Shown here piece by piece: positions 8,679 through 17,304 of a DNA stretch of 64,000 bases. The DNA is from LMUY01 sp964247705 (lineage in GTDB: Bacteria > Pseudomonadota > Alphaproteobacteria > Acetobacterales > Acetobacteraceae): positions 4,047-68,046 of the forward strand of contig CAXTVQ010000020.1 in the NCBI GenBank assembly GCA_964247705.1. Direction: 5' to 3'. Every line of letters begins with the position of its first letter. Position 1 is the first letter of the stretch. The position numbers and the translations under genes are program-made. Under the pieces are notes generated by a model. That model did no database searches. It saw only the letters and a program-made list of their open reading frames with translations, and was not told the origin of the DNA.

Positions 8679-9728
8679 CTAGACGGACTTGCGCTGCAGC
8701 TTTCCGTAGAGGTCCGGGTTCTCCGCGATCACCTGCTCCAGCAGGGTCCAGTCGATCGCGTCGCGGCCGGGCTTCTTCTTGATGTAGCCCATGTCCATGA
8801 TGGACTGCACGCGATCCAGGATGAACTGCGTCTGGTTGCGCGCGTCCACCACGGAGGGCTGCTTGGTCATCGCGATCTTCGCGTTCTCCATGCTGGTCTT
8901 GTAGTAAGGGCCGACCAGGATATCGAGCGTCTTCTGCGGTTCCTGCTCTGCCATCACCTGCGCCTTCATCATGCCCTTGATCAGCGCCTTCACTCCGGCC
9001 GGGTTCTGCGTAATCAGGTCCGAGCGGACGGCCAGCACGCAATCCGTGTAGCCGTGGCCGTAGATGTCCACGCCGTCGGACAGTTTCACGGACCCCTTGA
9101 CGTCGTTCAGCAAGGCGGTGCCGTACGGCTCGATGGTGCAGATCATGTCCAGCGCGCCGGCGCGGAATGCCTCCACCGCTTCCGGCGTGTTGCCCATGTA
9201 GCGGACGGTGATGTCCTTGAACGCCACGTTGTGCGCCTTGAACCAGTCGTAGGGCAGCACTTCGAGCGTATCGAGCTGGAAGGTGCCGAGCGTCTTGCCC
9301 TTCAGTTTCTCGGGAGTGTCCAGGCCGGGTTGCGCCACCAGGACGCAGCCCTCGATGCCGCCGCCGGCCACGACCTTGACCGGGGCGCCCGCGTCATACA
9401 GCGCGACGAAGCTGGTGTAGGGCATCAGCCCGGCATCCACTTGCCCGGCGCCGAGGAACGTCACCTGCTCCGCGAAAGTGGGGGACTGCACGAAATCCAG
9501 GATCAGCCCGTCGTCCTTGCCCGTCTGCAGCGCGTTGGTCAGGTAGAAGTTGAGGTTGCAGAATCCCGACCCGAAGGTGGATTTGATGTGGCTCTCGGCC
9601 GCGCGCGCCGTGCCGATGCCGCCGCAGCCCATCATGGTGATCACGCCCAGGCCGCCGCGCATCATGTTGCGCCGGCTCACCTTCGGCAAAGCGGGCTTGG
9701 CGGCGGACCAGGGAAGGGAGTCGAACAT
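8679..9728 (-). CDS. ABC transporter substrate-binding protein, NrtA/SsuA/TauA type
   Basis: This 349-residue periplasmic binding protein has a twin-arginine-like leader (SRRNMMRGGLGVI followed by a hydrophobic stretch and ARAAES). The mature protein has features of the NMT1/SsuA fold: the FGSGFCNLNFYLT start, a GAGQVDAGLMPY ligand-site segment and LKGKTLGTFQLDT. It feeds the adjacent permease and ATPase. The 5' side abuts a scaffold gap, so whether it is directly coupled to the amidase cannot be told. The ligand is probably a substrate or product of the flanking amidase and amidohydrolase. Confidence 0.88.
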   Translation of the reverse strand: MFDSLPWSAAKPALPKVSRRNMMRGGLGVITMMGCGGIGTARAAESHIKSTFGSGFCNLNFYLTNALQTGKDDGLILDFVQSPTFAEQVTFLGAGQVDAGLMPYTSFVALYDAGAPVKVVAGGGIEGCVLVAQPGLDTPEKLKGKTLGTFQLDTLEVLPYDWFKAHNVAFKDITVRYMGNTPEAVEAFRAGALDMICTIEPYGTALLNDVKGSVKLSDGVDIYGHGYTDCVLAVRSDLITQNPAGVKALIKGMMKAQVMAEQEPQKTLDILVGPYYKTSMENAKIAMTKQPSVVDARNQTQFILDRVQSIMDMGYIKKKPGRDAIDWTLLEQVIAENPDLYGKLQRKSV

Positions 9729-9753
9729 GGGCGTCCTCCTGTGCGGGCGGCCA

Positions 9754-9853
9754 NNNNNNNNNNNNNNNNNNNNNNNNNNNNNNNNNNNNNNNNNNNNNNN
9801 NNNNNNNNNNNNNNNNNNNNNNNNNNNNNNNNNNNNNNNNNNNNNNNNNNNNN
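9754..9853. other. Scaffold gap (100 N)
   Basis: Exactly 100 unknown bases between the start of the binding-protein gene and the 3' part of the amidase gene, both on the minus strand. The amidase loses its C-terminus here. The true size is unknown, so one or more further operon genes could be missing. Confidence 0.98.
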
Positions 9854-10995
9854 GCGACGCAGGCCAGGGTGGGACACAGCAGCAGGTCCCACTCGGTGAA
9901 GAAGGCGGCCATCGTGGCCGCGATGCCCAGGCTGGCGGCATGGGCGGCGGCGACTTCAGCGCCGGTTCGGCGTAGGCCGCGATCGATCTGCCAGCCGACA
10001 TGGGGGTCGAACTGCGCCGGGTCTGCCAGCCAGCGCTTGCCATAGAACGCGGCGAGCCCGGCCTCCTCGATGGCGAGGATCGCGTCCTCGGACGTTGCAT
10101 CGGGCCACGGCGGATCCGCGGCGGTCACCGGGAGACCTGCCTGCCGCAGCGTTTCGACAGCGTCTGCGACCGTCCCCAGCACGTCCGGGTCGACGGGGCA
10201 GTCCAGCCCGAGCCGGGGGCTGAACGCGACACGCAAAGTGGTGGGCGGCCTGGCGACGAGCGGCGCCGGGTCGATCGACAGCACGTCCGCAGGGTGCTGG
10301 CCGGCGATGACGGCGAAGCAAGCGGCGACATCGGCGACCGTGCGGCCCATGGGGCAGGTAGAGGCGATGCCGGGCAGCGTGCCTGGGAAGCCCCAAGGAT
10401 CGGCGACCGTGCCGCTGCTCGGCTTGAAACCGACCACGCCGACATGGGCGGGCGGACGCCGGCAGGAGCCGCCCCCGTCACCGCCCAGGGCAAGCGGCGC
10501 CATGTCCGCCGCCAGCGCCGCCGCGCACCCGCCGGACGAACCGCCCGGCGTCCGCGTGAGGTCTCGCGGGTTCAGCGTGCGGCCGTAAACGCGGTTCTCC
10601 GTCACCTCCTTCGCGCCGAACTCCGGCATGTTGCCGATGCCGATCACCACGGCGCCGGCCGCCTGCAGCCGCTCGACCGGCAAGGCGCTGCGGCCGGGTA
10701 CGAACCCGGCGAACAACGGCGACCCCTGCGTGATGCGCCGGCCGGCGACCCAGATCGAGTCCTTCACCACCACGGGCACCCCGGCCAGCGGCAAGGCCTC
10801 GCCCGCCGCGATCCGGGGGCGCAGGGCCGCGGCGTCGCGTAACGGCGCTGTCTCGTCGTGATCGACCAGGGCGTTGACGGTGGGGTTTCGCCGCCGGATC
10901 TGCGCCAGAAAGTCTTGCGTAACCTCTACCGGATCGATCCGCCCTGTCCGCACCGCCGCCGCAAGCGAGGGCGCGTCCAACGCTAGGAGGTTCAA
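9854..10995 (-). CDS. Amidase, amidase-signature family (3' end in gap)
   Basis: About 380 residues of an amidase-signature hydrolase are visible. The Ser-cisSer-Lys triad is intact: Lys78 (VVVKDS), Ser153 (TPGGSSGG) and Ser177 (GGDGGGSCRR), with the family's usual spacing of 24 residues between the serines. These enzymes hydrolyse linear amides to acid and ammonia. The chosen TTG start overlaps the upstream stop (TTGA), giving an N-terminus MNLLALDAPSL that matches the usual first helix. A C-terminal segment of perhaps 80 residues is lost in the gap. The Cys-Arg-Arg after Ser177, where Ile-Arg is common, is slightly unusual. Confidence 0.88.
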
Positions 10996-11723
10996 ACGAT
11001 CGCCTTGTCGAACAAGCTCCCCCAGCCGGTGACGCGGCGCGGATCGACCCCCGCCATCCGAAGCGCCTTCCACACGGCGACCGAGACCGTGTCGTAGATC
11101 GGGATGCCGGTCTGCTGCTCCAGGACTGGCACGAGCGGTGCTGCGCGCAGGTTGGTGCAGAACGTGGTGATGCAGGCCGGCTTTGCCGCGGCGACCTCAT
11201 GGACCATCGCGGTGATCTGCTCCGCCGTGACCTCCGAGAACGAGAAGTTGCCGGGATCGTTCAGGTGGCGCTCTGCCACGCAGTCGAACCCGGCCTTTCG
11301 GTAGGTTGCGACGACACGCTCCTGCACCTCGTGCAGATAGGGGGTGACCAAGCCGAAACGGTCCGCGCCCGTGGACCGCATGATCTCGTTCAGCGCCAGG
11401 ACGGAGGTCGTGCTGGGGATCCCGGTCGCACGCGTGATCTCGGCGCAAAGTGCGTCGTCCGCCTCGAAGCCGAGCCAGCCGGAGGAGGTGCCGTTCCAGG
11501 CGATCACGTCCACTTTCGCGTCGGCCAGCAGCCCGGCTGCGGCGAGGATCGGCGCGTTGTCGAACTGGCCGAGCGCCTGGTCGCGCAGCGAGATCTCGGT
11601 GACGCGGAAGCGGCCGAAATGCGCCGACACGTCGGGCAGCCCGGCGAGCATGGCGCTGGTCACCGGTTCCAGCACCGTGTTGGAGGACGGCGTCAGCATG
11701 CCGATCAGGACTCGCTTGGTCAT
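10992..11723 (-). CDS. Arylmalonate decarboxylase/maleate isomerase-like protein (Asp/Glu racemase superfamily)
   Basis: This 243-residue protein belongs to the superfamily of Asp/Glu racemases, maleate cis-trans isomerases and arylmalonate decarboxylases. The N-terminal MLTPSSNTVLEP block is typical of the maleate isomerase group. The first active-site position is Gly78 in NGTSS rather than Cys, while Thr79, Ser80, Tyr129 (TPYLHE) and Cys189 (TFCTN) are present. A single Cys on the second side plus a Thr-Ser oxyanion pair is the arrangement of arylmalonate decarboxylase, so one-base decarboxylase-like chemistry is more likely than isomerisation. It is the first gene of the minus-strand amidase/ABC operon. 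Confidence 0.82.
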   Translation of the reverse strand: MTKRVLIGMLTPSSNTVLEPVTSAMLAGLPDVSAHFGRFRVTEISLRDQALGQFDNAPILAAAGLLADAKVDVIAWNGTSSGWLGFEADDALCAEITRATGIPSTTSVLALNEIMRSTGADRFGLVTPYLHEVQERVVATYRKAGFDCVAERHLNDPGNFSFSEVTAEQITAMVHEVAAAKPACITTFCTNLRAAPLVPVLEQQTGIPIYDTVSVAVWKALRMAGVDPRRVTGWGSLFDKAIV

Positions 11724-11886
11724 GGCCGGCCCTCTGTACCCATGGGGCTCGACTATGCCGGTCGCAGCCGATGTTGTCAGCTATTCAGCAGGCCGGCAGC
11801 GGGCCGTTTATCGAGTGGAACCCATCAGAGGGGGCCTCGAGACGTGGAAGGAGTGTTCCCGCGGACAGCCCCGCGGCCTGGCCCAG

Positions 11887-13287
11887 TTACGGCGGTGCCG
11901 CATGCCCTGTCACCGCCGCGTCGATCGGTGACTCCGCACCGGCGATCAGCCGGCCAGGCCGGCGGTCGGCCAGGAACGAGAAACCCCATTGCAGGCTGAC
12001 CATCACGCGGCTGCGGAAACCGATGAGAAAGAAGATGTGCGCCACCGCCCATAGCAGCCAGGCCGGCAACCCTTTCAGGTGGACCGGGCCGAACTCCGCC
12101 ACCGCCTTGGCGCGCCCGATCGTCGCCAGGGTGCCGTAGTCGCGGTAATGAAACGGACGCGGCGCGGCGCGGCCGGCCAGGCGGCGCAGGATGGCGTCCG
12201 CGGCGTACTCGCCCTGCTGCTTGGCCACCGGCGCCAGGCCGGGGAGCGGCTTGCCGTCGGCACCCTTGGCCAGGGCAGCGTCACCGATCACCCGAACCCC
12301 CGCATGGCCGGGCACCAGCAGGTCGCGCCCGACCTCCACGCGGCCGCCATGGCCGGGCTTCACGCCCAACCATTCCGCCACCGGGGTCGCCGCTGTGCCG
12401 GCAGCCCACACGATCGTGGCTGCGGAAATGGAGCCGTGTTCCAACTGCACGACCCCGTCCTGCATGCCGGTCACCTTGGTGCTAGTGCGGATCTCCACCC
12501 CCAGCGCTTGCAGTGCCCGGGCGGCGTCGGACGAGAGATCCTCCGGGAACGTTTCCAGCACGCGTTCACCGGCCTCGATCAGGATGATCCTGGGGGTGAC
12601 CTGGCTCAGCTCGTGGTCCTGCGCCAGCGTCTCCCGGCTTAGCTCGGCGATCGAGCCGGCCATCTCCACCCCGGTCGGGCCGGCGCCGATCAGCACGAAG
12701 GTCAGCAGACGGTCGCGCTCGGTGCTGTCCTGCTCGACGCAGGCGCGTTCGAAAGCCAGCAGGATGCGGCCCCGCAGGTCGAGCGCGTCGTGCAGCGTCT
12801 TCAGGCCGGGTGCGAACGCGGCCCAGTCGTCATTGCCGAAATAGCTCGGCTGCGAGCCGGTGGCGACGATCAGCTCGTCGTAAGGCACGCGCTGGCCGGA
12901 ACAGATGACCTGCCGCGCCGTGGTATCGATGCCGGTCACCGCGCCCATGATGACGTGGGTGCGGGGCAGCGCCGGGACCACGTCGCGCACGGGGGAGGCA
13001 ATATCGGCCGGCGATAGCGCCGCCGTGGCAACCTGGTACAGCAGCGGCTGGAACAGGTGATGGTTCTGCACGTCGATCACCGTCAGATCCACCGCGTCCG
13101 ACTTAGCCAGCGGCAGCGCGGCATTCAGGCCGCCGAAGCCTGCGCCCAGCACCACCACCCGGCAGCGTGGCCGGTTGGGAGCGCTGGCAGGGGTGCGGCG
13201 TTGCTGTGCAACCCGGCCCACAAGGAACATCGCGGCGCCGGCGGCCAGGACAGGCAGCACGGCCGGGGTTGCGGAACGGCGGTTCAT
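11887..13287 (-). CDS. ndh: Type II NADH dehydrogenase
   Basis: This is a membrane-bound single-subunit NADH:quinone oxidoreductase of 466 residues. The FAD-binding GAGFGG is at 48-53, a second Rossmann motif (LIGAGPTGVEMAG) binds NADH, and the NHHLFQPLLYQVA and VAKQQG blocks are typical of Ndh. A C-terminal hydrophobic segment (LPAWLLWAVAHIFFLIGF) gives membrane attachment. A short hydrophobic N-terminal helix (about residues 9-25) is an extra feature. The ATG at 13287 is preferred over one three codons upstream because only it has an AGGG ribosome site at good distance. It appears monocistronic. Confidence 0.88.
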   Translation of the reverse strand: MNRRSATPAVLPVLAAGAAMFLVGRVAQQRRTPASAPNRPRCRVVVLGAGFGGLNAALPLAKSDAVDLTVIDVQNHHLFQPLLYQVATAALSPADIASPVRDVVPALPRTHVIMGAVTGIDTTARQVICSGQRVPYDELIVATGSQPSYFGNDDWAAFAPGLKTLHDALDLRGRILLAFERACVEQDSTERDRLLTFVLIGAGPTGVEMAGSIAELSRETLAQDHELSQVTPRIILIEAGERVLETFPEDLSSDAARALQALGVEIRTSTKVTGMQDGVVQLEHGSISAATIVWAAGTAATPVAEWLGVKPGHGGRVEVGRDLLVPGHAGVRVIGDAALAKGADGKPLPGLAPVAKQQGEYAADAILRRLAGRAAPRPFHYRDYGTLATIGRAKAVAEFGPVHLKGLPAWLLWAVAHIFFLIGFRSRVMVSLQWGFSFLADRRPGRLIAGAESPIDAAVTGHAAPP

Positions 13288-13385
13288 CGATTGCATCCCT
13301 GATAGCACAGCACTCAACACGGCAACGCCTGCCGGGTTGTCGGGTCGTTTGGCTGGCCAACCCGCCTACGACTTGGAGGGTGCGT

Positions 13386-14969
13386 TCACGCCGACTTCTT
13401 GGCGCCCCAAAACGACGTATTTCCGGCATGCACCTCGTCCGTGATGGATCTGCGCAAGGCGGAGGACAACTGGTAGGAGCCGATCGGGACGTAGGGCACC
13501 TCCTCGAACGCTACAGCCTGCATCTTGTCGCTGATCGCCTTCTGGGCAGCCTCATCCGCCGCGGCGAACCATTGGTCACGCAATCCCTCCAGCACCGGGC
13601 TGACCGGCCAGCCGAACCACCCGCTCTTGCCGTTGCCGCGCAGAGGAAAGTGACTGCCGGGATTGGACATGGTGATGCCGTTCCACGAGGTGCAGAACGA
13701 ATTCCAGCCGCCGTCGGCCGATGGTTTGTCCGAGGCCCGCCTGCCGACCAGCGTGCCCCAATCCATGCTCTGGAAGTCGACGTTCAGCCCGATCTCCTGG
13801 AAGACGCTCTGCGTCACCTGCACCATCGGCACCAGGGCGGGCTGGTCGGAGGGCGACATCAGCACCACTTTCTCGCCCTTGTAGCCGCTCTCGGCGACCA
13901 TCCGCTTGGCCGCTGCCACGTCGCGCTTGCTGGTGAACACCTGCATGTCGGTGTCGTTGGCCATCGGGTTGTGGGGTGTGAAGATGCCCATCGGGACGTC
14001 CATCAGGTTGGTCTGGTCGCCGACCACGGCCGTCATGAACTCCTTCTGGTCGATGACCATCAGGATCGCCTTGCGCACCTTGTCGTTGTCGAACGGCGGT
14101 TGCGTGTGGTTCAGCGCGATCACCGCCGGCGCGAACAGCGGGTCGATGGCGACCACGCGCACGTCCGGCGCTGCGCGCAGCATCGGCAGCAAATCGAACA
14201 GCGGGCTCTCCACCCAGTCCACCTCGCCCTGGGTGACCGCGTTGGCGGCGGCGGCGAAATCCGGAATGACGCGCCATTCGACGCGGTCGACATACACCTG
14301 CTTGCTGCCCGACCAGTAGGATGGCGGCTCGCTGCGCGGGACGTATTTGTCGAACCTCTCGTAAGCATAGAACGAACCCGACACCCGTTCGCTGGGCAGG
14401 AAGCGGAACGGGCCGCTGCCGGTCGTGTCGCTGATCTGCTTGAACGGGTCCACCTCCGCCGAGCGCTGCGGCATGATCATGCAGATGTCGGGGCCGCCGA
14501 GTGCGAACGTCATCAGCGGGAACGGCGAGGTCAACTTGATCTGGAAGCGCTTGTCGTCGAGCGGCTTGATCTCGTCGGTCAGCGACAGCAGCTTTTGGCC
14601 GAACCCTTTGCGCGCGCCCCAGCGCTTGATGGAGGCAACGCAGTCGATCGATCGTACCGGCTCGTTGTCGTGGAACAGCAACCCGTCGCGCAGTGTGAAG
14701 GTCCAGGTCAGCTTGTCGTCGCTGATCTCGTGGCCCTGGACCATCTGCGGCTTTGGCGTTAGCGATGCGTCGATGCCGTAGAGCGAGTCGTAGACCATCA
14801 TCCCGTGGTTGAACGCGACGGTCGCGGTGGTCCAGACCGGGTCGATGCTCGACAGGTCGGCCTGCGGCACGAACCGGATCGTCTTGGCCGGGTTGGCTGC
14901 AAACGCCGGGCGCAGCAATCCCGAACCGGCAAGCGCCGCACCGCCCTGCAAAACCTGCCTACGACGCAT
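13386..14969 (-). CDS. Peptide/nickel-type ABC substrate-binding protein (SBP family 5), orphan
   Basis: This 527-residue periplasmic binding protein has a Tat-like leader (MRRRQVLQGGAALAGSGLL, ending PAFAAN). The mature part has family 5 features: the DPVWTTA start region, a LTWTFTLRDGLLFHDNEPV block and the TGSGPFRF motif. The start at 14969 has an AAAGG site eight bases upstream; an in-frame ATG 13 codons earlier would extend the signal oddly. No permease or ATPase genes adjoin it, so it must use a transporter encoded elsewhere. It is divergent from the M20 peptidase, suggesting peptide or acyl-amino acid scavenging. Confidence 0.87.
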   Translation of the reverse strand: MRRRQVLQGGAALAGSGLLRPAFAANPAKTIRFVPQADLSSIDPVWTTATVAFNHGMMVYDSLYGIDASLTPKPQMVQGHEISDDKLTWTFTLRDGLLFHDNEPVRSIDCVASIKRWGARKGFGQKLLSLTDEIKPLDDKRFQIKLTSPFPLMTFALGGPDICMIMPQRSAEVDPFKQISDTTGSGPFRFLPSERVSGSFYAYERFDKYVPRSEPPSYWSGSKQVYVDRVEWRVIPDFAAAANAVTQGEVDWVESPLFDLLPMLRAAPDVRVVAIDPLFAPAVIALNHTQPPFDNDKVRKAILMVIDQKEFMTAVVGDQTNLMDVPMGIFTPHNPMANDTDMQVFTSKRDVAAAKRMVAESGYKGEKVVLMSPSDQPALVPMVQVTQSVFQEIGLNVDFQSMDWGTLVGRRASDKPSADGGWNSFCTSWNGITMSNPGSHFPLRGNGKSGWFGWPVSPVLEGLRDQWFAAADEAAQKAISDKMQAVAFEEVPYVPIGSYQLSSALRRSITDEVHAGNTSFWGAKKSA

Positions 14970-15105
14970 TCGCTGAACCTTTACATGGCTGACATGCTTA
15001 TTCTGCATAAGTCGGGCAGGGCCGTCCAGCGCGCCTCCTGTGCGGAGCCTTGCCGCTTGGTCCTCACCCGTGCACGCTTCACGGGCAGCACCGGAGGCCG
15101 TTACG

Positions 15106-16263
15106 TTGAGTGAACACTATCGAACACTCCCCTTCGACGAGGACGCCATCGTTGCCGCACTGATGGACTGGGCCCGGTGCGAAAGCCCTACCTGGGACGC
15201 CGCCGCAGTCGGCCGCATGATGGACATTGCGGCACGCGACCTCGCTTTGTTGGGCGCCCAGATCGAGCGCCTGCCCGGGCGCATGGGGTTCGGCGACTGC
15301 ATCCGCGCCCGCCTGCCGCACGCCATGAAGCAGGCAACACCCGGCGTGCTGGTGCTCGCCCACCTCGACACCGTCCACCCGGTCGGCACGCTCGCCCACC
15401 TCCCGGTCCGCCGGGAGGGTGACCGGATCTACGGCCCTGGCATCTACGACATGAAAGGCGGCACCTATCTCGCCATCGAGGCACTGCGCCAGATCGCCCG
15501 CGCCAGGCTCGCGACGGCCTTGCCGGTGACGATCCTGCTCACCCCGGACGAGGAAGTCGGCACGCCATCCGTCCGCGACCTGATCGAGGCGGAGGCCGCC
15601 CGGGCCGCCTTCGTGCTCGTGCCGGAGCCGGCGCGGCCGGATGGCGGGGTGGTGACGGGGCGCTACGCCATCGCGCGCTACAACCTGCGCGCCACGGGCC
15701 GCCCGAGCCACGCCGGCGCCCGCTTGTCCGAAGGGCGCAGCGCCATCCGGGAGATGTGCCGCCGGGTGATCGAGATCGAGGCGATGACGACGGAGGCGTG
15801 CACGTTCTCGGTCGGTGTCATCGGCGGCGGGCAGTGGGTCAACTGCGTCGCAACGACCTGCGATGCGGAGGCGCTGAGCATGGCCAAGCGCCAGCCGGAC
15901 CTGGACGAGGGCATCGCGCGCATGATGGCGCTCAACACGCCCGGCGGCGACGTCCGCTTCAGCGTCGAGCGGGGGGTGACCCGCCCGGTGTGGGAGGCGG
16001 ATGGACGCACCATGGCGTTGTTCGACACCGCGCGCGGCATCGCCAACGCGATCGGGTTCGACATCACGCCGCAGAGCGCTGGCGGCGGCTCGGACGGCAA
16101 CTTCACCGGCGCCATGGGTGTCCCGACCCTGGACGGCTTGGGCGTATCGGGGGGTGGCGGCCACACGCTGGAGGAGCATACCTTGGTCAGCAGCCTGGTG
16201 CCGCGGGCCCGGCTCCTGGCCGGCCTGTTCCTGCGTCCGAATAGCGTCGAGAGGACTGCTTGA
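15106..16263 (+). CDS. M20 family metallopeptidase (carboxypeptidase G2/ArgE-like)
   Basis: This 385-residue zinc hydrolase has the M20 motifs in order: His86 and Asp88 (LAHLDTVHP), Asp115 (GPGIYDMKGG), Glu149-Glu150 (PDEEVG), Glu174 (PEP) and a C-terminal His358 (HTLEEH). The GIYDMKGG and GGGSDGN blocks resemble glutamate carboxypeptidases. The TTG start is chosen for a strong GGAGG site at 15093-15097, eight bases upstream; no in-frame ATG fits. It probably removes an amino acid from a peptide or acyl-amino acid in the cytoplasm. It overlaps the next hydrolase by one base (TGATG). Confidence 0.88.
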   Translation: MSEHYRTLPFDEDAIVAALMDWARCESPTWDAAAVGRMMDIAARDLALLGAQIERLPGRMGFGDCIRARLPHAMKQATPGVLVLAHLDTVHPVGTLAHLPVRREGDRIYGPGIYDMKGGTYLAIEALRQIARARLATALPVTILLTPDEEVGTPSVRDLIEAEAARAAFVLVPEPARPDGGVVTGRYAIARYNLRATGRPSHAGARLSEGRSAIREMCRRVIEIEAMTTEACTFSVGVIGGGQWVNCVATTCDAEALSMAKRQPDLDEGIARMMALNTPGGDVRFSVERGVTRPVWEADGRTMALFDTARGIANAIGFDITPQSAGGGSDGNFTGAMGVPTLDGLGVSGGGGHTLEEHTLVSSLVPRARLLAGLFLRPNSVERTA

Positions 16264-17279
16264 TGACCGATTGGCCGAGAGAAGCCGGCTCCTTCGCGTT
16301 AGGCGATTTCACGGCGGAGAAGGGCGGCGTGATCCGCAACGCCCAGATCGGCTGGGAACGGCATGGCGAGCTGAACGCCGCGCGCGACAACCTTGTGCTG
16401 TATCCGAGCAGCTACGGCGCCCAGCACGCCGACATGGCCTGGCTGATCCGGCCGGACGGGATCCTGGACCCGGCGAAATGGTGCGTGGTCGCTGTCGACA
16501 TGTTCTCCAACGACATCTCGTCGAGCGCTGCCGATACGCCGGATTACCCGCCCCTGGTAACGATCGCCGACAACGTGCGGGCGCAGCACCGCCTGGTGAC
16601 GGAGCAGTTCGGCGTCGAGCGGCTGGCCGCGGTCTATGGTTTTTCGATGGGGGGCTTGCAGGCCTATCACTGGGCCGCGCTGTATCCACAAATGGTGGAG
16701 CGCGCGATCGTGGTGTGCGGCAGCGCACGGACGGCGACCCACAACAAGGTGTTCCTGTCGGGCCTGTTGCGCACGCTGGAGGCAGCCCCCGAGCATCTCG
16801 GGCAGGGCCGTTTCTCTACGGAACCGAAAGCGGCGCTGCGGGCGTTCGGCCATATCTACGCCGGGTGGGGCCTGAGCCAGGACTTCTACAGGGCGGACCT
16901 GCACCGCATCGCGTTGGGCGCGCCGGACCTCGAGACGTTCCTGCGCACCGACTGGGCCGAGCGGTTCATGCAGCGCCGCGCGGCGAACCTCTATGCGCAG
17001 GCGCTGGCCTGGTACCACGCCGACATCGCCGACAACGACCTGTATGGCGGCGACCTGCCGCGTGCCCTCGGCGCGATCCGCGCGCGCGTCCTGCTGCTGC
17101 CGAGTGCGACGGATCTGTATTTCCGGGTGGCCGACAATGAAGCCGAGTCACGCCATCTTGCCAGTGCCGAACTGTGTCCGATCCCGACCGTCTGGGGCCA
17201 CCGCGCGGGCAACCCGAATGCCAGCGCCGAGGACGAGGCATTCCTGAGCACGGCGGTACGGCGTTGGCTCCAAAGCTGA
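16263..17279 (+). CDS. Alpha/beta hydrolase, homoserine O-acetyltransferase (MetX)-like
   Basis: This 338-residue alpha/beta hydrolase fold protein resembles MetX but lacks a clear reason to be a methionine enzyme. The nucleophile elbow is GFSMGG with Ser128, the acid is likely Asp in the LPSATDLYF stretch, and the His is in VWGHRAGNP near residue 315. True MetX proteins keep the Arg-containing GGSMGGMQ block; here it reads GFSMGGLQAYHW. A role as an esterase, amidase or acyltransferase tied to the M20 peptidase is an inference from their one-base overlap. The gene ends in a perfect hairpin. Confidence 0.8.
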   Translation: MTDWPREAGSFALGDFTAEKGGVIRNAQIGWERHGELNAARDNLVLYPSSYGAQHADMAWLIRPDGILDPAKWCVVAVDMFSNDISSSAADTPDYPPLVTIADNVRAQHRLVTEQFGVERLAAVYGFSMGGLQAYHWAALYPQMVERAIVVCGSARTATHNKVFLSGLLRTLEAAPEHLGQGRFSTEPKAALRAFGHIYAGWGLSQDFYRADLHRIALGAPDLETFLRTDWAERFMQRRAANLYAQALAWYHADIADNDLYGGDLPRALGAIRARVLLLPSATDLYFRVADNEAESRHLASAELCPIPTVWGHRAGNPNASAEDEAFLSTAVRRWLQS

Positions 17280-17302
17280 CGCGATTGCTCGCGTCAGCTT
17301 TG
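17271..17302. terminator. Bidirectional hairpin terminator
   Basis: A perfect 13-bp inverted repeat (arms 17271-17283 and 17290-17302) with a six-base loop lies between two convergent genes. It contains the stop codon of the MetX-like hydrolase and ends two bases before the stop of the molybdenum hydroxylase gene. It has short A/T flanks but no long T run. Position and symmetry suggest termination from both sides. Confidence 0.75.
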
Positions 17303-17304
17303 CC

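Noticed and set aside
9394..9753. Apparent extension of the amidase through the gap into the binding-protein region
   Set aside because: It exists only because Ns are read as codons; on the far side the real gene is the binding protein in another frame.
9854..11723. Maleamate amidase plus maleate isomerase of nicotinate breakdown
   Set aside because: The amidase is of the signature family, not the isochorismatase-like maleamate amidase, and the isomerase-like protein lacks the first Cys.
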